Source: Tychonema litorale BBK16
GTDB taxonomy: Bacteria > Cyanobacteriota > Cyanobacteriia > Cyanobacteriales > Microcoleaceae
Direction of reading: 5' to 3'
Length of the DNA: 38,273 bases
Assembly (NCBI RefSeq): GCF_021648855.1
Contig: NZ_JAKJHX010000040.1
Location: 1-38,273 of the forward strand
Shown in pieces: positions 23,422 through 30,182 of this stretch. A model generated the notes under the pieces. That model ran no database searches. It saw nothing but the letters and a program-made list of their open reading frames with translations, and was not told the DNA's origin. Numbering within the stretch: position 1 is the stretch's first letter; every line of letters starts with the position of its first letter. Made by a program: the position numbers and the translations under genes.

Positions 23422-23752
23422 TTTTGGTGATGTGGTTTTAGTTCCGTTTCCTTTTACCGATCAAACTACAAATAAAAAACGTCCAGCAGTTGTGATTAGT
23501 TCAGACGTTTATAATGCAGAATATCCCGATCGCATTCTTATGGCTATAACGAGTCAAGTTAGCAGTAGCCCGAAAGTAGGTGATATCATCATTGCAGATT
23601 GGCGAGGGGCTGGGCTTTTAAAAGCTTCTATGATTAAGCCAGTGATTGCGACAATTGAGAAACAACTGATTATCAAAAAACTGGGAAGGCTTCAAGATGT
23701 CGATATCGAGTCTTTGAAAGAGGGATTGATTGGAATTATAGGTGATAATTGA
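23408..23752 (+). CDS. PemK/MazF-type endoribonuclease toxin
   Basis: A 114-residue protein of the PemK/MazF fold. NFGDVVLVPFPFTDQTTNKK is the first strand pair, RPAVVISSD has the conserved Arg, LMAITSQV follows, and LLKASMIKPVIATIEK carries the usual Ser/Lys region. MazF-like toxins cut mRNA at short sequences. I chose the ATG at 23408 because the extra residues of a reading from 23342 are not family-like and lie within the antitoxin gene; the resulting 14-base overlap is typical of such pairs. Active-site residues look intact. A HIP1-linked hairpin follows the stop at once. Confidence 0.9.
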   Translation: MTSYNFGDVVLVPFPFTDQTTNKKRPAVVISSDVYNAEYPDRILMAITSQVSSSPKVGDIIIADWRGAGLLKASMIKPVIATIEKQLIIKKLGRLQDVDIESLKEGLIGIIGDN

Positions 23753-23795
23753 GCGATCGCTCTTTTGGATATAACTGAGAAAGGGCGATCGCTAT
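23753..23795. terminator. HIP1-linked hairpin after the PemK gene
   Basis: GCGATCGCTCTTT and AAAGGGCGATCGC form a near-perfect stem of about 12 pairs around GGATATAACTGAG, starting two bases past the toxin stop. Same motif family as 690-727 and 1688-1725. It has both HIP1 palindromes as outer arms. There is no U-run, so simple intrinsic termination is not certain. Confidence 0.5.
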
Positions 23796-23799
23796 TCTC

Positions 23800-23856
23800 G
23801 GTAGCCGTTGTAGAATCTTGTTGAATTAAGCGGTAAACTCGATCGCACGGCTCTTT
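23800..23856 (-). pseudogene. remnant of a gene related to the one at 25417
   Basis: The minus strand reads KEPCDRVYRLIQQDSTTAT without a stop. It matches KGPCDRVYRLIQQDAATAD, encoded just upstream of the gene at 25417-25698 (positions 25709-25765). At base level the two differ at only a few positions over about 54. No start or continuation is present. It is a broken copy, close to the 3' end of the PEP-CTERM gene. Confidence 0.75.
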
Positions 23857-23882
23857 ATTTTCAGGTTAATTACTCGTTACAC

Positions 23883-24722
23883 TCATCCTTTTTGTTGCAA
23901 GTAACGTCGCTTCTGCGCCCATTTGAATGCACTTAAACCAAGAATACTCCCCAGGATCGATGTAGGTTCGGGAACTGGTTGTGAAGGAATTGACTCACCT
24001 GATGGCAAAGATCCTGACCCCCATACTTGGCCGGGGAGTCCAGTCACATTCCGATTAAATGTTCCGGCTCCTGTCTGCTGGTTGATGCTAATCTCCTGTC
24101 CGTTAACAGTATATCCGTATAAATTACCACGCTCAAAAAATAAGCCTACAACACTGGAAAAATTAATGTTTCCAATCTTATTAGCTGACCCGCTATTGGG
24201 ATCTATCGACCACAAACTATCCCCAATCGAACTTGCTAAGAATCGACGGGTGTTCGGATTGAAAACGATATCTCCACTGCTGTTAAAGCCTGAGATGTTA
24301 CTGATTAACTGGGTTGCACCTGTGAGAGTATCGATCTTATAAAAATCTGAGCCTCCTGTACCATAGAGAACATTTTCCGGCGAAAACCCCAGTCCGTTTA
24401 AAGTTGAGCCTAAATTGCCAATAAATGAAGAGGTACCAGAGCTGAGGTTAATATTAAACAACTGGTTGAATGTAATCCCGAATAGTTGACCCTCGTTCGA
24501 TACTGCAATATCTGTAAAAGTTGGGCCAGATGCGACTTGAGTAAATTTGGCTGTGGACTCGTTGACTATTCCGACTCCTCCACTACTTGGAGACACGAAA
24601 ACAATAGATGCTGCCTTTGTTGCTGTTGCTGTTGCTCCCCAAAACAGGGCTGTTCCTGTTAGGGCGATCGATAGTTTGATGAAAAGAGAAACATTGATAT
24701 CTTCACTAAAGTTTGTACGCAT
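23883..24722 (-). CDS. PEP-CTERM sorting domain protein
   Basis: A 279-residue exported protein. The N-terminus has a basic start and a hydrophobic segment (LFIKLSIALTGTALFWGATA) ending in ATATKAAS, a signal-peptide pattern. The mature part consists of short repeats of the form GxLFGIT, LYGTGG, LYKIDTLTGA and LWSIDPNSG, i.e. a beta-propeller-like series of strand-turn units. The C-terminus is a PEP-CTERM signal: VPEPTSILGSILGLSAF followed by a basic KRRYLQQ tail. Exosortase recognises such tails and processes the protein to the outer surface or exopolysaccharide layer. No exosortase gene lies in this window. The gene has its own promoter region (24723-24996, nothing else seen there). Confidence 0.9.
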   Translation of the reverse strand: MRTNFSEDINVSLFIKLSIALTGTALFWGATATATKAASIVFVSPSSGGVGIVNESTAKFTQVASGPTFTDIAVSNEGQLFGITFNQLFNINLSSGTSSFIGNLGSTLNGLGFSPENVLYGTGGSDFYKIDTLTGATQLISNISGFNSSGDIVFNPNTRRFLASSIGDSLWSIDPNSGSANKIGNINFSSVVGLFFERGNLYGYTVNGQEISINQQTGAGTFNRNVTGLPGQVWGSGSLPSGESIPSQPVPEPTSILGSILGLSAFKWAQKRRYLQQKG

Positions 24723-24996
24723 GACAATTAAAATCCTATGTTGATAATGGACTTGTTTAGATATCTTCTAACACAACTGCCATTTATGACCTTGCGCTTT
24801 TGAATCCCTAATTTGCCACAAATGGCAAGCTTCTATTGATTTATACGAATCCCCCGCCCGGTTTTATGCAAAATTAGAATTTTTGTTACATTTCTTTATA
24901 CGATCGCCAGTGATGCTGATTCAATTGAAAAAGAGTTGATTCAGGTGAATTAGATTGAAGTTGATTTTTAGTGGTAAATTTCACATAAGACCCGAC

Positions 24997-25407
24997 TCAT
25001 TTCACCTCTTGCTTTTGTAACAACAATGCAGGAATAGGTTCGCTATCAAAATCAAGCAACTCACCAGCCACAGGCAGCCATTCATCATTTATTTCTTGAC
25101 AAGAAACGGCTATCACCCTGTCAAAACTATCGTCGCAGGGGAGGATGACTTCATAAACAAAACCATCCTCAGCGGTCAAAAAAGCATCTCGTATATCAAT
25201 ACTTCCAGACCGAACCCGTTTAAACCGACCTATAGACATGGGAACATAAAGCCATTTTCCCATTTCTTTTGTCTGGCTTGCCCAAACAGCAATAAATATC
25301 TGTTCAGACGCATTTCGGCAAGCAAATAGGCACGGTACATCGTAATACTCGTACACCTCGATAATTTCCAATTTGCCTAGATGAGTAGACTCTGGAAGTA
25401 GGCTCAT
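24997..25407 (-). CDS. small conserved protein, DUF6575-like
   Basis: A 136-residue protein. LGKLEIIEVYEYYDVPCLFACRN opens it, then IFIAVWASQT, WLYVPMSIGRFKRVRSGSID and IRDAFLTAEDGFVYEV. This pattern of a sheet-rich domain with RxRSGxIDIRDAF is what I associate with DUF6575, a family of small accessory proteins without known function; the name is from memory. The gene follows the one at 25417 by nine bases on the same strand, so they are probably one transcript. Cysteines and charged residues give no enzymatic motif I recognise. It may be part of a two-gene accessory unit such as a toxin-immunity pair, but nothing in the sequence proves it. Confidence 0.7.
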   Translation of the reverse strand: MSLLPESTHLGKLEIIEVYEYYDVPCLFACRNASEQIFIAVWASQTKEMGKWLYVPMSIGRFKRVRSGSIDIRDAFLTAEDGFVYEVILPCDDSFDRVIAVSCQEINDEWLPVAGELLDFDSEPIPALLLQKQEVK

Positions 25408-25416
25408 AACTATACC

Positions 25417-25698
25417 TCACTCAGTGACATCAACAGCTTCAAATAAAGTCAAGGCTTCAACGTTAACTGGAACCCACAAACTGTGGTGAGAATTCTTAGT
25501 ACCCGGTGAGGGAGTGTGCTTGATTCGTCCTGAATCGGGAGTCAAATTTGCCACAGCAACTTTCATGTTTTTAAACCGACCAGTTCTGCGGTTAACCGTG
25601 ACATCATCTCTTAAATTAAAAACAGAGAGAGTACAGGAACGGCATTCTTTTTCACTGTCAGGAAATTGCCGATTTGGGTAAAGTTGGCGCACTGTCAA
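25417..25698 (-). CDS. hypothetical protein, probably longer or broken at its start
   Basis: The start at 25698 is a TTG and gives 93 residues (MTVRQLYPNRQFPDSEKEC). The frame stays open upstream for about 27 more codons, encoding DCPPNDAKGPCDRVYRL and IQQDAATADDF, until a TGA near 25791. Those residues look real because a copy of them survives at 23800-23856. No ATG or GTG is available in that frame. A GTG in another frame (GTG ACC CGA CTG TTT) runs into it if one base were removed near 25783, so a frameshift at the true start is possible. The body has SPGTKNSHHSLWVPVNVEA near the end. Family unknown to me; it is paired with the gene at 24997. Confidence 0.6.
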   Translation of the reverse strand: MTVRQLYPNRQFPDSEKECRSCTLSVFNLRDDVTVNRRTGRFKNMKVAVANLTPDSGRIKHTPSPGTKNSHHSLWVPVNVEALTLFEAVDVTE

Positions 25699-25832
25699 AA
25701 AATCATCAGCCGTTGCAGCATCTTGTTGAATCAGGCGGTAAACTCGATCGCACGGCCCTTTAGCGTCGTTTGGCGGGCAATCAGGGAAACAGTCGGGTCA
25801 CTCCATTTGATAACCTCTGAGATGATTTTGAT

Positions 25833-26222
25833 CTACTCCCCCTTACCCTTTGCCAAAAACTCCCGCAGCCTCAACAAACTAGCGGTTTGCCCCAAATTCA
25901 GCGGCAACAGCGACACTCCCTCCAATCGAGACTGCACCCATCCGTCGCCCCAATACCACTCGTGAAATCCGTCAATTCCCTGACTCAATAACAGCCGCAG
26001 ACAATTCGGCTCAGCAATATCAACGTGGTGCTGAACCGCCACCGGGCCCAGCCAACTTGTAAACGTCAAACCTTGAGAAAATTCTTCTGGTAAGCCACTA
26101 GAGAACTGTTGCGGCCACAACCATTGCTGCAATTGGCTCGATCGCACCAAACTATCCCGAATCGCCTTTTCCGAAGCTTCAAGCTCAATCCGCAGGTTGC
26201 TTTGTTGAAAATTACCGAACAT
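25833..26222 (-). CDS. SRPBCC-like small protein
   Basis: A 129-residue protein. The order of elements (a strand, EASEKAIRDSLVRSSQLQQW, FSSGLPEEFSQGLTFTSWLG, VAVQHHVDIAE, LRLLLSQGIDGFHEWYWGDG, WVQSRLEGVSLLPL and a long closing helix) suggests the helix-grip SRPBCC/START-like fold known for binding lipids or hydrophobic ligands. The long C-terminal helix (LGQTASLLRLREFLA) fits. I recognise it as a cyanobacterial conserved protein but know no function. It stands alone on the minus strand; 26223-26646 upstream holds a tandem repeat and the chlP leader. Confidence 0.65.
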   Translation of the reverse strand: MFGNFQQSNLRIELEASEKAIRDSLVRSSQLQQWLWPQQFSSGLPEEFSQGLTFTSWLGPVAVQHHVDIAEPNCLRLLLSQGIDGFHEWYWGDGWVQSRLEGVSLLPLNLGQTASLLRLREFLAKGKGE

Positions 26223-26305
26223 AAGAATTCTAGATATAAGTGCAAGTAACTTAAATGTAACTTATTGCACTGCTTCTAACCTGTTCCGGGCGGGCAAGAT
26301 GCCCA

Positions 26306-26416
26306 CCCCACCAGCCGAAAATCCATGTTTTGTGGAACAGGCATCTTGCCTGTTGCTGAGTGCCCCACCAGCCGAAAATCCCTGTTTTGTGGAACAGGCA
26401 TCTTGCCTGTTGCTGA
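26306..26416. repeat. 57-base tandem repeat with inner hairpin
   Basis: Two adjacent copies, 26306-26362 and 26363-26416. Each starts CCCCACCAGCCGAAAATCC and contains GGAACAGGCATC followed by TTGCCTGTT, which forms a hairpin. The copies are nearly identical. Such elements are dispersed in cyanobacterial genomes. It lies in the 424-base gap upstream of chlP (26223-26646), which otherwise shows only the ribosome-binding site of chlP. Confidence 0.85.
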
Positions 26417-26646
26417 AAATAGTGCAAGAAGCTCGATCGCACATCAATGTCAATCACTGTTCCAAATCACTGAAAAATTTAACAACTTTGATCGAATATA
26501 TCGTCCAAAACACAATTTTCGTATCCAATTGTTAAGCTCTGTTTCATTTCATTTAAATCTCCCCTTCTCACCCCACGACATCGAAACTCCGTGATAACAT
26601 CACACATGAGTAAAGACTTATAGAAAAAAAACTGGGGAGAAAAACT

Positions 26647-27867
26647 TTGACACTAAGGGTTGCAGTAGTAGGTTCAGGCCCTGCGGGTTCTTCCGCCGCC
26701 GAAACACTCGTAAAAGCAGGCATCGAAACATACCTATTCGAGCGCAAATTAGACTACGCCAAACCTTGTGGCGGGGCAATTCCCCTGTGCATGGTACAGG
26801 AATTTGACTTGCCGCAAAGCATTATAGACCGCCAAGTCAGAAAAATGAAAATGATTTCCCCCTCCAATGTAGAGGTGGATATCAATATCGAAAACGCCGA
26901 CGAATACATCGGTATGTGTCGCCGGGAAGTGCTTGATGGCTTTATGCGCGATCGGGCGGCCTCCTTGGGTGCCAAACTAATTAACGGTACTGTTCACACC
27001 TTAGAGATTCCCGGCAACAATAAAGACCCCTACATTCTCCACTATGCCGATCACTCCAGCGGCGAGGCAATGGGAATTCAGAAAACTCTGAAAGTGGATT
27101 TGGTGATTGGGGCTGACGGTGCTAACTCTCGCGTAGCAAAGGCGATCGATGCTGGTGATTACAATTATGCGATCGCCTTCCAAGAACGCATCCGTCTGCC
27201 GGAAGATAAAATGGCTTACTACCACAACTTAGCCGAAATGTACGTCGGTGATGACGTATCTACCGACTTCTACGCTTGGGTGTTCCCCAAATACGACCAC
27301 GTAGCCGTCGGTACTGGCACGATGAAAGTCAATCAAGCCAGTATCAAAAAGCTGCAAGCAGGTGTCCGTGCCCGCGCCGCCAAAAGACTCATGGGCGGTG
27401 AGATCATTAAAGTGGAAGCTCACCCGATCCCAGAACATCCGCGTCCTCGCCGGGTTGTGGGCCGAGTTGCTCTCGTAGGCGACGCCGCCGGTTATGTTAC
27501 CAAGTCTTCGGGCGAAGGTATCTATTTTGCTGCGAAGTCTGGCCGGATGTGTGCAGAAACGATCGTGGAAATTTCTCAGCAGGGTACGCGGATTCCGACT
27601 GAACAGGAAATCAAGCTTTATCTGAAGCGTTGGGATAAGGCTTACGGGATTACTTACAAAGTGCTTGACATTTTGCAACGGGTGTTCTACCGTTCTGATG
27701 CTACTCGTGAAGCTTTTGTGGAAATGTGTGCCGATCGCGATGTGCAGAAACTCACATTCGATAGCTACTTGTATAAGACTGTAGTACCGGCAAATCCTTT
27801 CGTGCAGATGAAGATTACTGCTAAAACCATTGGTAGTCTTTTGCGCGGCAATGCTTTAGCGCCTTAA
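26647..27867 (+). CDS. chlP: geranylgeranyl reductase
   Basis: A 406-residue flavoenzyme that reduces geranylgeranyl groups to phytyl, supplying the tail of chlorophyll a and phytyl diphosphate for tocopherol and phylloquinone. It begins LRVAVVGSGPAGSSAAETL (FAD-binding GxGxxG), then PCGGAIPLCMVQEF, and DLVIGADGANSRVAKAI. The FAD-contact motif GRVALVGDAAGYVTKSSGEG appears near residue 273, as in the whole ChlP/GGR group. Length is normal for cyanobacteria. The start is a TTG; a GGGGAG ribosome-binding site at 26633-26638 fixes it. A clear terminator follows. It is an essential or near-essential photosynthesis gene and marks the organism as a phototroph. Confidence 0.97.
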   Translation: MTLRVAVVGSGPAGSSAAETLVKAGIETYLFERKLDYAKPCGGAIPLCMVQEFDLPQSIIDRQVRKMKMISPSNVEVDINIENADEYIGMCRREVLDGFMRDRAASLGAKLINGTVHTLEIPGNNKDPYILHYADHSSGEAMGIQKTLKVDLVIGADGANSRVAKAIDAGDYNYAIAFQERIRLPEDKMAYYHNLAEMYVGDDVSTDFYAWVFPKYDHVAVGTGTMKVNQASIKKLQAGVRARAAKRLMGGEIIKVEAHPIPEHPRPRRVVGRVALVGDAAGYVTKSSGEGIYFAAKSGRMCAETIVEISQQGTRIPTEQEIKLYLKRWDKAYGITYKVLDILQRVFYRSDATREAFVEMCADRDVQKLTFDSYLYKTVVPANPFVQMKITAKTIGSLLRGNALAP

Positions 27868-27886
27868 GTGTTAACTCAGTTTGTAT

Positions 27887-27923
27887 AAAAAAGCGGGCAG
27901 TTTTCAGGCTGCTCGCTTTTTTT
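27887..27923 (+). terminator. intrinsic terminator of chlP
   Basis: AAGCGGGCAG and CTGCTCGCTT form a ten-pair stem (one G-T pair) with a short loop, followed by a run of seven or more T. It lies about 20 bases after the chlP stop. A textbook Rho-independent terminator. Confidence 0.9.
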
Positions 27924-27933
27924 GGAGTTCAGA

Positions 27934-27970
27934 TTAACGAACCGCGAAGGCGCAAAGGGCGCGAAGAAGA
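27934..27970. repeat. CGCGAAGGCGCAAAG-type repeat (inverted copy)
   Basis: AACGAACCGCGAAGGCGC followed by AAAGGGCGCGAAGAAG. It is an inverted and slightly varied form of the 40-base repeat at 4774-4813 and 13226-13265. It shows that the repeat core is dispersed and not unique to the pPIWI-RE flanks. Confidence 0.75.
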
Positions 27971-27983
27971 AGAAGAAGTATTG

Positions 27984-28526
27984 TTAGTTCAAGCTCAACT
28001 GCACTAAGGTATCGGGTGCGAGGAAGTGGGAAATGTGATAAGCTCGCTCTTCTGTTTTTAGCAGGATTTTTTCGTAGAGATAGCGCGTAGCTCGATCGCC
28101 CAAACTTTCGGCTTGTCCAGCTTGACGCCGCAGCAAGCCGAGGATAGCTTGTTCAGCAATCAAATCGTGTTCCAGCATTTGGCGGCAGGAATACACGCCG
28201 TCTGCTTCTGGCTCGAAACAGCACAACTCGGCTAATTTGCTGAAGCTGGCTGCTGGTATGCCGCCCAATCCGTTCAAGCGTTCGCCCAATTCGTGGACGT
28301 TATCTTGAGCTTCTCCGTAGCTTTCTTGAAAGAATTGGTGCAAGGAATAGAATTCTGCTCCTTCCACCACAAAATGATGCTTTTGGTATTGCAGGTATAG
28401 CGCCTGAAAACTCGCTAGTAGCGCGTTCATCCCTTCACAAATCGGTGCTGTGACGGAATGTTCCAACAAAATTGGGTTTTCAGCTATGTGACCAAATGGT
28501 CTTAATGCACTCTGAATCTGGGCCAT
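27984..28526 (-). CDS. dpsA: Dps-family ferritin-like protein (DpsA type)
   Basis: A 180-residue protein of the cyanobacterial DpsA type, which binds DNA and oxidises and stores iron to protect against peroxide. It has [20 protein letters not shown], the [20 protein letters not shown] segment holding the ferroxidase histidines, [20 protein letters not shown] with the acidic ligands, and [20 protein letters not shown] near the C-terminus. I chose the ATG at 28526 because a GAGGAG ribosome-binding site precedes it; an upstream reading to 28568 adds 14 residues that cover this leader. A promoter of the standard type is visible 45 bases upstream. It is a single gene, convergent with chlP. Confidence 0.93.
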   Translation of the reverse strand: MAQIQSALRPFGHIAENPILLEHSVTAPICEGMNALLASFQALYLQYQKHHFVVEGAEFYSLHQFFQESYGEAQDNVHELGERLNGLGGIPAASFSKLAELCCFEPEADGVYSCRQMLEHDLIAEQAILGLLRRQAGQAESLGDRATRYLYEKILLKTEERAYHISHFLAPDTLVQLSLN

Positions 28527-28570
28527 GTGTGTTCTCCTCTCAATAGGCAGCTTTTGTTGCCAATGCAATC

Positions 28571-28598
28571 AGTCTAGCACTCTCAATTCAGCAGTCAA
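28571..28598 (-). promoter_or_regulatory. sigma-70-type promoter of dpsA
   Basis: On the minus strand TTGACT (28593-28598) and TAGACT (28571-28576) are separated by 16 bases. The likely transcription start near 28564 gives a leader of about 38 bases that includes the GAGGAG ribosome-binding site. Confidence 0.7.
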
Positions 28599-28669
28599 GC
28601 GGGGTCTAGCGGTTTTTGAGTTCGATAGTGGAAGACTTTATAGAGTAAGAAAAATTTTTAGTAAACCTA

Positions 28670-28698
28670 TTGAGAATAATTAGCAGTTGTGTTATAAT
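28670..28698 (+). promoter_or_regulatory. sigma-70-type promoter
   Basis: TTGAGA (28670-28675) and a perfect TATAAT (28693-28698) are separated by 17 bases. Transcription would start near 28705, directly before the ATG at 28707, and would serve the gene at 28894 with a leader of about 190 bases. Confidence 0.75.
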
Positions 28699-28706
28699 TT
28701 AAAAAG

Positions 28707-28787
28707 ATGCTTCTACTAATGCTTCCTGAAAATGGGGCAAATCTACAGAAGGCAGAAAGCAGCTACGCTGAAGGCAAACTTTTTTAG
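28707..28787 (+). CDS. possible 26-residue leader peptide
   Basis: A complete short frame, MLLLMLPENGANLQKAESSY then AEGKLF and a TAG stop. It starts two bases after the predicted transcription start of a strong promoter, so it would be leaderless or nearly so. It lies in the leader of the Asr1405-like gene. I do not recognise the peptide. It may be chance, but the position between a clear promoter and the gene is suggestive. The rest of 28788-28893 shows a small direct repeat (AAAAATTAATG twice, 26 bases apart). Confidence 0.3.
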   Translation: MLLLMLPENGANLQKAESSYAEGKLF

Positions 28788-28893
28788 GAATGGCTTTTGA
28801 GAATCCTTAACTTTTTGCCAAAATCTAGCTTTTAACTTCTGTCTCCCATCAGTCAGGGTAAAAATTAATGCAAACTATTACTGTCAAAAATTA

Positions 28894-29166
28894 ATGAATC
28901 CATCAGATCCAGAATTAGAGATTTGTGAGATTGTCCAAGTCAGTTGGCTGGACAGATGGCAAGTTTACAGACGCTTGCAAGAATTAGAAATTCCCTGCTG
29001 GTGTGGAGTCGATCGACCTTTGCGCGCTCAAATCAATACTACTAAGCAAGCTGCTCAGCTAATTAGCGTGTTGAAACAAGTCAGCGCTTCGAGGGCTGAG
29101 TTGGTGGAGTGGCTAGAGTGCTGCTGGCGAATACGCAAAAACCAGTCATCTGAAGGTAGAAGGTAG
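28894..29166 (+). CDS. Asr1405/Asl0597-like small cyanobacterial protein
   Basis: A 90-residue protein. The segment SWLDRWQVYRRLQELEIPCW then CGVDRPLRAQI, and a helical part ending VEWLECCWRIRKN, match a family found in cyanobacteria that I know as Asr1405/Asl0597. Its function is not known. The ATG overlaps the stop codon of an eight-codon frame (28868-28894, TAATG). It is driven by the promoter at 28670. The C-terminal residues (SSEGRR) run into GAAGGTAGAAGG repeat DNA and may not be conserved. Confidence 0.75.
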   Translation: MNPSDPELEICEIVQVSWLDRWQVYRRLQELEIPCWCGVDRPLRAQINTTKQAAQLISVLKQVSASRAELVEWLECCWRIRKNQSSEGRR

Positions 29167-29269
29167 AAGGGAAAATGATGCGATTTAACCAATAAATACC
29201 TTCACTGGCGACGTTTTTCGGGTCAACATTGATGATTTTTAACAAACATTCAACAAAGGAGTCATAATC

Positions 29270-29893
29270 ATGCACACATCTTGTAAGCAAGTTTCAGAGT
29301 TTAGCTTAGAGGGAGAAATCCTCAGCCTGATTATTGAAGATGGTTATAAACTCAAATATTTGCGAATTAGCTGCGATCGCGGAGTAGAATTTCTGGTCAA
29401 GCTATGTAAGGAATTGCGGGCATCTCTATCGTCGGTTTTAACGCCCGGATTGAGAGTTCAAGTGGTAGGAGAGAAAGAACATAACTTGAAAAATGGGAAA
29501 ATAAAACTCAAAGCCTATAGCCTGAAACTGTCTGGTAGCAATGATCAAGGGCTGAAACAGCTCGATCGCACAAATGTACCTGTTGGGATTGTTATAGCCG
29601 ATCGCACAAAACCACCTCAAACGCCAAAAGCTGCGACTAAAACCAATGCCAAAATATTAGTATGTCAAAAGTCCGACTGCCAAAAACGTGGCGGTGCAGC
29701 AGTATGTAAAGCTTTAGAAGATGCTCTAAATTCTCGCGGTTTAGCAAAACAAGTTACTGTTCAAGGAACCGGATGTCTCAAGCAGTGCAAAGCCGGACCA
29801 AATATCGTTGTGATGCCAGACAAAACTCGCTACAGTCGCATCAAACCTGCTGAAATTCCAGCAATACTTGATAAACATTTTACAGCTAAATAG
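29270..29893 (+). CDS. (2Fe-2S) thioredoxin-like ferredoxin domain protein
   Basis: A 207-residue protein. The C-terminal half is a thioredoxin-like [2Fe-2S] ferredoxin domain (as in NuoE and Shethna-type proteins): ILVCQKSDCQKRGG gives C132 and C137, and GTGCLKQCKAGP gives C169 and C173. The N-terminal 90 residues (FSLEGEILSLIIEDG, YLRISCDRGVEFLVKL, LRVQVVGEKE) form a strand-rich, OB-like domain. Similar two-part proteins occur across cyanobacteria; partner and electron donor are unknown to me. An AAAGGAG ribosome-binding site precedes the ATG by nine bases. No neighbouring redox enzyme suggests a pathway. Confidence 0.88.
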   Translation: MHTSCKQVSEFSLEGEILSLIIEDGYKLKYLRISCDRGVEFLVKLCKELRASLSSVLTPGLRVQVVGEKEHNLKNGKIKLKAYSLKLSGSNDQGLKQLDRTNVPVGIVIADRTKPPQTPKAATKTNAKILVCQKSDCQKRGGAAVCKALEDALNSRGLAKQVTVQGTGCLKQCKAGPNIVVMPDKTRYSRIKPAEIPAILDKHFTAK

Positions 29894-30008
29894 AAGGAAG
29901 AAGGAAGAAGGCCCAACGACTGCGTTTATGCTGCCCTTCGACTCCGCTCAGGAACCGCGTAGCCGAAGTGCTCAGGGAACGCTTCAGGAAGAAGGAAGAA
30001 ACGACTTC

Positions 30009-30062
30009 CAATGCCCAATGCTCAATGCCCAATGCCCGATGACCAATACCGAATGCCCAATT
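30009..30062. repeat. CCCAATG-type heptamer repeats
   Basis: About seven imperfect units of the form CCAATGC/CCCAATG with variations (CTCAATG, CCGATGA). This is the short tandemly repeated kind (STRR-like) known from filamentous cyanobacteria. The same unit recurs at 38221-38273. The surrounding 29894-30182 holds GAAGGAAGAAGG runs and no gene. Confidence 0.85.
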
Positions 30063-30182
30063 CAGGCGCTTTTCCGAAAAAAAGGCAAAAAATGACAAAA
30101 ACTGTGACCTAGGTTCTTCCTTCTGGAGAATATAGCAGGATAGACTGTAGATTAGACTTTGTGAATATTGGGATAAAAAGCC

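Noticed and set aside
26299..26594. Open frames on both strands of about 60-90 residues
   Set aside because: They arise from the 57-base tandem repeat and show repeated peptide units (ENPCFVEQASCLLL) with no start signal; they are repeat DNA, not genes.
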